Positions 57,797-64,000 of a DNA stretch of 64,000 bases are shown here, piece after piece. Every line of letters begins with the position of its first letter. Within the stretch, counting starts at the first letter, position 1. The DNA lies in the NCBI GenBank assembly GCA_938743325.2, contig OW568872.1, positions 744,001-808,000 on the forward strand. The letters are read 5' to 3'. The position numbers were made by a program, and so were the translations under genes. Origin of the DNA: Pycnococcus provasolii (Eukaryota; Chlorophyta; Pseudoscourfieldiophyceae; Pseudoscourfieldiales; Pycnococcaceae). The notes beneath the pieces were generated by a model that was not told the DNA's origin, ran no database searches, and saw only the letters and a list, made by a program, of their open reading frames with translations.

Positions 57797-58744
57797 TTAT
57801 CCGCGGCGCGCACCGCGTCGTCGTCCATCTGGCGTGTCGTACACCATCGTCGGCTCGTCGATGCGCACCTTTTTCGACGCGTATCCGTCCGGCCGACTGA
57901 ACGTGAACGTCGATATGCCGTTGTTCCGCCGATTCCGTGTGTTGTCGTCGATGTTCATGTTGAAGACGTTATTTGCGACGTACTTTGCTGCTCGCGAGCT
58001 CAGCCTGCGCTCCCTCTCGGCGCCGCGGAGGATGCCGGCGTCCGCGGCGGCGGCGAGGTTCCCGCGCCCTCTGGGCACGACGTTGCCTTTCACGAGTCGC
58101 GGGTCGAGCTTCTTCGCCTCCTCCGCCTCCTTGCGCACCTCCTCCTCCGCCCTCGCTCTTGCGCGCGCAACTTCGCGTGCTTGTGCCTTTTTCACCGCTT
58201 CCGCCTCCTTTCTCGCTGACGACGCCTCGGTCTGCGCACCTGACGCGCGCCTTGACGCGTCGGCGACCTGGAATCGCAGCTGCTTGACGACTCCCACGGC
58301 GGTTTCTGCGTCAGTGCGAACGCGGTTGAGTTGAGTTGACAGCGCCGCCTTTTCCTCGTGCAGCGCAAGATACTTCCTCTCGAGCGATCCGCTCGTTGTC
58401 CAGTAGATGGACGTCGAGAAGATCAGGCCGACGACGAACGCGACAGCGATGATGCTCTTGACTTCCGTTCTGACTGCCGATCGTCCGTCGTATATCATTT
58501 TGATTTCGTCGACGGTGGAGACTGCGATAGCCGTCAAGCTCGTCGCCGCGGTCCTCGCGTCCCTCGCGAGTTCTTGCGCGAAGTCGGCCGCCTCCGTGCG
58601 CAGGTCGTCAATGAACGATGCGGCGTTTCCCACCGCAGGTCCAGGCGCGTTCATGTCCATATCTTTCCGCGCATCATCATCTTTCTCCACCTGACCATCC
58701 CTCAAGTTCTGAACATCTGAGGATCCGAAGAGGCCACGCAGCAT
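57797..58744 (-). CDS. Coiled-coil single-pass membrane protein
   Basis: This protein has 315 residues from ATG 58744. It has an N-terminal helical part (ASFIDDLRTEAADFAQELAR), one membrane helix (SIIAVAFVVGLIFSTSIYW, near 97-115) and a long charged coiled coil (about 118-215, heptads rich in Ala, Glu, Arg and Lys). The C-terminal tail is basic (GRRRGARRG at the end). No family is recognised. It might sit in an organelle or ER membrane; no signal peptide is visible. Its stop lies 51 bases from the convergent GT77-like gene. Confidence 0.7.
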   Translation of the reverse strand: MLRGLFGSSDVQNLRDGQVEKDDDARKDMDMNAPGPAVGNAASFIDDLRTEAADFAQELARDARTAATSLTAIAVSTVDEIKMIYDGRSAVRTEVKSIIAVAFVVGLIFSTSIYWTTSGSLERKYLALHEEKAALSTQLNRVRTDAETAVGVVKQLRFQVADASRRASGAQTEASSARKEAEAVKKAQAREVARARARAEEEVRKEAEEAKKLDPRLVKGNVVPRGRGNLAAAADAGILRGAERERRLSSRAAKYVANNVFNMNIDDNTRNRRNNGISTFTFSRPDGYASKKVRIDEPTMVYDTPDGRRRGARRG

Positions 58745-59129
58745 ACTACTACTACTACTTTAAACTGCTATAACAAACAAACAAAGTAAGACGAGACGAG
58801 ACGAGCCGAGCCGAGGCGAGCAAGACACGCAAGACACGCAAGACACGCACGGCAAGATTATGATGCGAGAGAACGATGGTTTTTTTTTTATAAAATAAGG
58901 GGCTGGGATGGGATCGCGCGTACCAAATAAGAGTGTGCTCGAAGAAACAGACGATGATGGTCATCGGCGAGCTCACCTTAGCATGTGCATGTGCGTCTTC
59001 GTCCTCGGAGGGATCCCGTAACTTAGCGGTCAACGTTGGTGATGCCTTGCATGAACTGAACTGTGCTTTGTGCTCTCTCGTCGGTGCTCGTTCTCGTTCC
59101 TAGAGCCCATAGATCCCGCGTCCGAATCC
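58745..59129. other. Head-to-head spacer
   Basis: GACGAGACGAGC and GCAAGACAC words repeat near 58793-58850, then a short A/T run. No gene or telomere-like array is seen. Confidence 0.45.
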
Positions 59130-60680
59130 ATGCCGCTGCTGCTTTCCGCGACGCACGCGCTCACGCGCCGGCCCGAGTACGAGCAGGCGGCGTCAGAGCG
59201 TGCCGACGAACGCAGGAAGGCGGACGAACTCGCGAAACAAACCACGCGCGAAAGAAACGAACGTCTCGTCGAACTTAAGGCGGAAATTGAAACCTTGAAG
59301 AAGCTACGGGAAGAGTCGCACGAACAGGCGTCGTCGTCGTCGGCGGCGTCGGCGTCGTCGTCGGCGGCTTCGGCAGCTTCGGCAGCTTCGGCCGAACCCA
59401 CGCCGGAGATGAAGCGCAAGGTGGTCGAGCTCGCCAAGCAAGTCAGCCAGGCGCGCGGGGAGGTGGCCGCGGCGACGGCGGCGGGTGCGCCGCCCGCGGG
59501 CGCGTGCGACTACGGAAACCCGCGGTTCTGGGAAGAGGCGTACGCGCGCGGGGACGGCGAGGCGGACGAGTGGTACTTCGAACTCACGTACATGGTCGAA
59601 AAAAACGCAATGCCACGCGTGGACAGCCTGCCTAGCGTCGTCGCGAACAAAGAGCCTCAGTGCCTCGTGCTTGGATGCGGAAAGTCAACCGCGTGCGAAC
59701 TCCTACATAACCACGGATACGGACACATCGTCGGCATCGACATCGCGAAGTCCGCAATCTCCGCCATGCGCCAGCAGCACCGAGGCCACCAGGATCTCGT
59801 ATTTCTTGCCATGGACGTGTGCAAGGGTGGGTGCGCAACGCTCAAGGATGCCAGCTTCGACCTCGTGTACGACAAGGGAACACTCGACGCCATCTTCTGC
59901 GCCGAGCGAGACTCGTTCGAGCGAGCGGCCGCTGCACTAGGCGAGACGGCGAGGCTTCTTAAGCCTGGTGGAACCTTTGTGCTGGTCACGCACTCTGACC
60001 GATCGGACTGGCTGTACGACGAAAAGTACGCGTGGCACGTAAACGTCCTGCGCCTCGAGCCGCCGGCGCCGCCTGAGGACTCGCCTGACGCGCGGTTAGG
60101 CGACAACTACAAGAATTTTCGCTACTATGTGTACCACTGCGAGAAGCATGTCACCAAGGCGCCTCCGCCGCCTCCGCCGCCGCCGCCGCCGCAGCAGCAG
60201 CAGCAGCAGCCGTCGCCTCCAACACCAGTGCCAGCCAAGATGGACGTGTCGCCGTCGACGTCATCCACGGCGATGGCCACCACAGCCACGGGCACATCAA
60301 CTTGCACGTCGACATCCGAGACGGAGACGTCCGCGTCATCGTCCACCTCCACATCCACATCCACCGCTTCCACATCGAGCACGGATCGCATCATGACTCC
60401 ACGGCGGCGGAGTGCGCAGCCTGCGAACCGAAATCAACCTCCCGGTGAAGAGGAGCGCGCGCGCGTGTCTGGCAGCATAGCACGGGCGATGGTGGCATTC
60501 GCCTTTTTCAAATACGGATGCGCCTGCGACGCCGCGGAGCTTGCGTCAACGACAAAGCAGATTGAGGAGCGCGCATTCAACAACTCGGGAGGAAAGGGTG
60601 GCGCCTTTGACTGGAAAAAGTACCGCTCCCTGGCATCTTTCATGACCATCGCCGGCTCCAAGGCGCTCTTCGCACCGTGA
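59130..60680 (+). CDS. METTL13/EFM4-type methyltransferase with C-terminal extension
   Basis: This protein has 516 residues from ATG 59130. A charged coiled-coil start leads to a seven-beta-strand SAM methyltransferase (about 124-345). Motif I is CLVLGCGKSTACELL, then IVGIDIAKSAISAM with the acidic residue after strand 2, DLVYDKGTLDAIFC as the motif after strand 4, and RLLKPGGTFVLVTHS. The family includes EEF1AKMT4/ECE2 and METTL13, which methylate lysines or the N-terminus of eEF1A; the target here is inferred. A low-complexity linker (Pro, Ser/Thr) follows. It ends in a separate helical domain of about 75 residues (RVSGSIARAMVAFAFFKYGC to SFMTIAGSKALF) that I cannot name. A copy of the shared 3'-UTR element starts about 30 bases after the stop. 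Confidence 0.85.
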   Translation: MPLLLSATHALTRRPEYEQAASERADERRKADELAKQTTRERNERLVELKAEIETLKKLREESHEQASSSSAASASSSAASAASAASAEPTPEMKRKVVELAKQVSQARGEVAAATAAGAPPAGACDYGNPRFWEEAYARGDGEADEWYFELTYMVEKNAMPRVDSLPSVVANKEPQCLVLGCGKSTACELLHNHGYGHIVGIDIAKSAISAMRQQHRGHQDLVFLAMDVCKGGCATLKDASFDLVYDKGTLDAIFCAERDSFERAAAALGETARLLKPGGTFVLVTHSDRSDWLYDEKYAWHVNVLRLEPPAPPEDSPDARLGDNYKNFRYYVYHCEKHVTKAPPPPPPPPPPQQQQQQPSPPTPVPAKMDVSPSTSSTAMATTATGTSTCTSTSETETSASSSTSTSTSTASTSSTDRIMTPRRRSAQPANRNQPPGEEERARVSGSIARAMVAFAFFKYGCACDAAELASTTKQIEERAFNNSGGKGGAFDWKKYRSLASFMTIAGSKALFAP

Positions 60681-60710
60681 ACGTAAGAATGCTTACTCAG
60701 TAAAGTAAAG

Positions 60711-60760
60711 GAGTTCACTTCGTCCAACGACCGTCCATTCACACCATCCAATTTCACACC
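60711..60760 (+). repeat. Shared 3'-UTR element, copy C
   Basis: GTTCACTTCGTCCAACGA followed by CCGTCCATTCACACCATCCA, in the sense direction about 30 bases after the methyltransferase stop. It is related to copies at 1516 (minus) and 23866. Confidence 0.55.
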
Positions 60761-60794
60761 ATCCACTATAACGAATAACGCTTGGTATGTATGA

Positions 60795-62678
60795 TTACAA
60801 TTTCTTCAGGCTGAGAAATGCCTCAGCACCTTCCTCACCTGCGTACGTTAGGCTCACCTTCGCCTTCGGAGGCAGTGCGAGGAAGTCTATGAGCGTCAAC
60901 CCTGTCACATTTCCAGCAGGGTGGCGAGTGCCCACGTCCTTGACGCGCCCCGAGCTGTGGTGAACGACGTAGCTCGACGAGTTGCTCGCCGCGAGTACCG
61001 CCTCGCCATTCACCAGAAGCTGCACAGATGGCTTTTTGCGCGCAAAGAAGCCGAACGTCACCTCGTACAGTCCCGGCGCGTTGCACACGATATTCGCTCG
61101 ATCCTGCGTCCAGCCGAAATTCTCCGGGTCGGTGTTTAAACTTTGCACGTTCCATGGCACGGTGCTGCCCGCACGTAGACGCCCACTCTTCCAGATCCAC
61201 CGTGCAACCGAGCAGTCTGTCACCAAGCTTGCATTTACGATAGACTGCGTCTCAACGCTCTGCTGGAATGTCGCGCTGTCCACCTTTGTGCTTGCAAGAT
61301 CGCCAAGCTCGTCGCTGACGGACGCAAGCGCTCGATTCACGTCCTCGATATTCGCCTTCGTGTCGAGGAGAACGCACAGGTCCTTGATGTCCCGCTGCTC
61401 GGCAGCCGCATCCTCGGTCACCGCATTTACTTGCGCTTGCTCTAACCTCTCGATTGCCGAGCGAAGCTCCGCGATCGAAGCCTTGTGCGCGAGTGCGTCG
61501 GACACCGTCACGGCGTCCGCCTTCAACTCCAGCATTGACGCCACTTCTTCGCGGTCAGCCTTTGCGCCAAGGAGCTCAACGACAGTGGTGAGAGCACTCG
61601 CCTTCTCGCCCGTTTCCTCCTCCATCCGTCGCTCGAGGTTCTCGTGCCGGCCTCTCGCCGCCGCGTCCGTGTCGTCGACTCGCCTGGACATTTCGTTGAA
61701 CGACTCGTCGAATGCCGTGGACATGGTTCGCACAGCGCTCACCGCGGCATTCAGGTCTGTGCGCAGCTCTCCCGTGACTGCCTCTACATCGCGCCGCAGG
61801 TCATCGATGGCGCGTGCGTGCGTGCCCCTCGCCTCCTCCCAGTCGCCACGCGCACGCTCAACGAGGCTCGACAGCGTAGACTCTGCGTGCTGCTTGACCT
61901 GTGCCACCGCGTCGTACAGCCGAGCGTCTGCATCTGCACGCGCTCGTGCCACCGCCTCTTCCACGTCTGCCCTTCGCAGCATAGCCTTTCTCAGGTCGGC
62001 AAGCTCGGCGGTGCCCGCCTTGTTGCGCAGGCGGTCTTCGATGTCAGCTCGGTCCGCCTTGAGAGCGATCGCTTCGGTGACTTCGACGATACTCGCCTTG
62101 GTCTCCAGCCTGTGCGAGACGTCATCCGACTCCGCCTTGCGCGCAAGCTCCCCTCTAAGCGTTCTAGCGAGAGCGCTAATTCTGTCCTGCGCATCCGCTC
62201 TTGCGCTCGTGATTTCGTCTCTGCCCGCCTTGGCGTCTATGGCCGCCTCGAGCCTTGCCGCCGCGGATGCGACCGCCCCGTCCACGTCCGCCCTGGTCGC
62301 GTAGTGGTTGGCAATGGCCGCGCTGACATCCGCGCGGTCCACCTTGGTGGCCAACTGGCTCGCCAGTTTCGTAACAGCCGACTGCACGTCAGCGGACGTC
62401 GCGGTCACGGCGTCCAGGCTTCCGTCCATCCTGCGCTCGAGTGCGCGCACGGCATCCCCCTGCGCGTGTAGAACGTCGTGGAACGCCTTGAACGTGAGCC
62501 TGACGACGTCCTGTATGTTGCGCCACTCGTTGAGTCCTTGCGTGAGGTCGTCGATGGTGGACTGCGCGACGTACTGCGACGGCATGGGCGACGGAATAGA
62601 AGACGACGACAGCGGACCGAAGACTTGAGCTTGAGAGCGCTGCTTCGAGTGGCCGCTGACGACTTTGCGCGCGGACAT
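60795..62678 (-). CDS. Long coiled-coil protein with C1q/TNF-like C-terminal domain
   Basis: This protein has 627 residues from ATG 62678. Residues about 50-475 are a long coiled coil with a repeating Lys-Ala-Asp/Arg word (ATKVDRADVSAAI, RKAESDDVSHRLETKASIVE, ALKADRADIEDRLRNKAG). The end (about 485-627) is a beta-rich globular domain: WIWKSGRLRAGSTVPWN, then NAPGLYEVTFGFFARKKPSV, QLLVNGEAVLAASN and LTLIDFLALPPKAKVSLTY. This fits a C1q/TNF-like jelly roll. No signal peptide is seen, so it is likely intracellular. Coiled-coil proteins with such an end are known from flagella, as far as I recall, but a direct link is not established. It would probably trimerise. Confidence 0.78.
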   Translation of the reverse strand: MSARKVVSGHSKQRSQAQVFGPLSSSSIPSPMPSQYVAQSTIDDLTQGLNEWRNIQDVVRLTFKAFHDVLHAQGDAVRALERRMDGSLDAVTATSADVQSAVTKLASQLATKVDRADVSAAIANHYATRADVDGAVASAAARLEAAIDAKAGRDEITSARADAQDRISALARTLRGELARKAESDDVSHRLETKASIVEVTEAIALKADRADIEDRLRNKAGTAELADLRKAMLRRADVEEAVARARADADARLYDAVAQVKQHAESTLSSLVERARGDWEEARGTHARAIDDLRRDVEAVTGELRTDLNAAVSAVRTMSTAFDESFNEMSRRVDDTDAAARGRHENLERRMEEETGEKASALTTVVELLGAKADREEVASMLELKADAVTVSDALAHKASIAELRSAIERLEQAQVNAVTEDAAAEQRDIKDLCVLLDTKANIEDVNRALASVSDELGDLASTKVDSATFQQSVETQSIVNASLVTDCSVARWIWKSGRLRAGSTVPWNVQSLNTDPENFGWTQDRANIVCNAPGLYEVTFGFFARKKPSVQLLVNGEAVLAASNSSSYVVHHSSGRVKDVGTRHPAGNVTGLTLIDFLALPPKAKVSLTYAGEEGAEAFLSLKKL

Positions 62679-63530
62679 TCAAGAGCCACAACTGCAAGTA
62701 ACAAGCGGAAGTGAATATTTTAAAATAAGACGCGGAAAATTAAAAAATTAAAAAATTAAAACTTAAAAAAAACAAGTGGAATTCATTGAAATGCGTTGGG
62801 GGAGATCGTTGGGGGGGGGGGGGGGGGCACCTGGTAAAATTTTACTTGATTGTGCTTGTCCATTGAGGAATCCCATTACAGTATTGAGGCCCTCTGGTGT
62901 CTGTCCCTCCCTCTGGGCAACGGGATGATGACCGTGTGCGTGTGGTCGGAAGAGTCATCTGGGTCGCGCTGGGGGTCGCGCATCTGGGCTGGGAGGGAGA
63001 CTCCCGGCTGCCCGGAGTGGAGTTGGTTGGGATGGAGAGCTCAGAGGGCTACTTCCTTTTTAGTCCAACCAACGGCTACTTTTGCCTTCGCCTTCGCCTC
63101 CTTTGGAAACCTCGCATGCCATGCGGCCTCGGGAGATGGGAGATTTGAGATTTGAACCATGGAGATTGCAATCCGGCTCGCCTCGGGATCGGGGGAGCTA
63201 GGGTACCTTCATCGTGAGGTGCACGGGTTCCCAGAGGTGTTCCCAGCCTGGTTGTGACTTTATACATACCTTGTACCATCCTACAGTATCTTTACCAAAC
63301 TACATTCTGTAACATACGGGTAGTGAGGGTGCACCTTGAGGGTGGTCAGGTGGTGTGCACTGGGCAGTATTTAGTTCACGAAGAGTCCTATACCTTTAGT
63401 AAGCTTAAGTGATAGGATCAATAGTCAATGGGTCGATATAGATAGTTAGTACTACAGTGTGCTTTCTGACCACTTCAGTATTGCTAGGGATGCGAACCAT
63501 TTTTTGGGCCACGTGTTTAGTTCCATCTCG
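62679..63530. other. Gene-free region with poly-G run
   Basis: An A/T-rich stretch (62715-62775) is followed by 17 G in a row (62811-62827) within G-rich sequence that could form a G-quadruplex. The rest is ordinary, AT-rich after 63260. I see no gene or RNA. Confidence 0.5.
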
Positions 63531-64000
63531 TCAAGTCACGTTGCGCTTGCGCCGAAGCAGGATGCGCGTGCGCGCACAAACAACACATGCCACGAACACG
63601 AGTGTCAACAAAGATAAAATGAGCAAGCTCAAAGGTGTACCTGCGGCAGACATGTCGCGCCGAGGCTCGGGCGCAACACGGCCCGCAACGCGAATTGAAC
63701 CACTGGCGTCCACGTAGCGGGAACCCCAAACGAGAGGGTACGCGTCAAGCGTGTCGCCGGCAGACGCAGTCGCGGCGTCTTCGAGCTTCACGCGAAGCAG
63801 CTGACTGCCGGCTGTATCCGCAAGCACGAGCGCGCCCGAGTCGCCGCCTAGCGGCGTTCGACGAGGCAAGATGAATGCGCCGCGGAAAGCGGAGGTTGCA
63901 GGTCGTCCGGGCGAGCTCGCGCGCCGAGGCGTGCCCGGCGCCTTGGCAGTGGGAGCACGACGAACTAGAAGAAGAGCTGGCGGTGCATCGCCAATAAGAC
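63531..64000 (-). CDS. 3' end of a type I membrane protein, start outside the window
   Basis: The minus-strand frame is open from the right edge of the window to a stop at 63531, about 155 residues. The visible part has Arg/Pro-rich sequence, then an ordered stretch (GGDSGALVLADTAGSQLLRV, DAYPLVWGSRYVDASGSIRV), a single membrane helix (LSLLILSLLTLVFVACVVC, near the end) and a short basic tail (RTRILLRRKRN). It looks like a type I protein anchored at its C-terminus, or a tail-anchored protein. No family is recognised. Confidence 0.7.
   Translation of the reverse strand, partial: LIGDAPPALLLVRRAPTAKAPGTPRRASSPGRPATSAFRGAFILPRRTPLGGDSGALVLADTAGSQLLRVKLEDAATASAGDTLDAYPLVWGSRYVDASGSIRVAGRVAPEPRRDMSAAGTPLSLLILSLLTLVFVACVVCARTRILLRRKRNVT

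Noticed and set aside
60982-62304. Plus-strand frame of 440 codons rich in Ser and Ala
   Set aside because: It is antisense to the coiled-coil/C1q-like gene and has shadow-like composition.
62850-63155. 101-codon plus-strand frame next to the poly-G run
   Set aside because: No domain, no leader signals, and composition matching the spacer around it.
1-64000. tRNA, rRNA or CRISPR arrays
   Set aside because: No spacer showed a convincing tRNA A/B box pair, rRNA-like sequence or regular repeat-spacer pattern by eye; a covariance-model scan would be needed to exclude small RNAs.

Overview
The window looks like nuclear DNA of a compact, intron-poor unicellular eukaryote, most likely a photosynthetic protist and perhaps a picoplanktonic green alga. 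I have no direct taxonomic marker. The supporting signs are eukaryote-only families (USP, Mediator-like, PHD, Sfi1, LamG and GT29 proteins), organelle-type N-terminal extensions on an EngB GTPase and a biotin-protein ligase, an S-adenosylhomocysteine hydrolase with the insertion typical of plants and algae, spliceosomal GT-AG introns in only two genes (172 and 102 bases), and TTAGGG-type telomere-like repeats. Several proteins point to a cell with centrioles or flagella: a C11orf65/MFI homologue, an Sfi1-like repeat protein and a coiled-coil protein with a C1q-like end.

Layout, left to right. 1-16 kb: 3' end of an unknown gene, EngB GTPase, a giant single-exon ubiquitin protease of the USP9X/USP24 type, a gamma-glutamylcyclotransferase-like protein and biotin-protein ligase. 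16-29 kb: a triple-LamG type I membrane protein, a broken C2H2 finger gene, minisatellites, the MFI homologue, a broken TPR gene, a small orphan, RWDD1/DFRP2, and a nuclear-looking protein with a possible Mediator 13-like part. 29-41 kb: an ankyrin-type protein, a secreted Cys-rich orphan, a HAD-like protein, a broken fragment, a GT29 sialyltransferase-like enzyme, D-cysteine desulfhydrase/ACC deaminase-like enzyme, a PH-like/low-complexity protein and a PETase/cutinase-like hydrolase. 41-64 kb: cytochrome-b5-bearing sulfite oxidase, SAHH, Sfi1-like protein, two poorly known proteins, a potato-inhibitor-I gene head-to-head with a secreted S1 protease, a PHD-finger protein, a GT77-like protein, a coiled-coil membrane protein, a METTL/EFM4-type methyltransferase, a coiled-coil/C1q-like protein and the 3' end of a type I membrane protein.

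Architecture. Gene orientation alternates almost strictly: 25 of 29 neighbouring pairs of intact genes lie on opposite strands. Genes therefore share either a start region or a tail-to-tail 3' end, and several convergent stop codons are only 24-51 bases apart. Short TTAGGG arrays occur in four of the twelve head-to-head spacers and nowhere else that I saw. A related 3'-UTR element of about 45 bases follows three genes in the sense direction.

Functional links are few. Sulfite oxidase, SAHH and D-cysteine desulfhydrase touch sulfur metabolism, but the shared locality may be chance. The most suggestive unit is the divergent secreted protease and protease-inhibitor pair at 50.6-53.6 kb, in which the inhibitor becomes visible only once a 102-base intron is removed. 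The PETase-like hydrolase at 40.3 kb is the second main point of interest.
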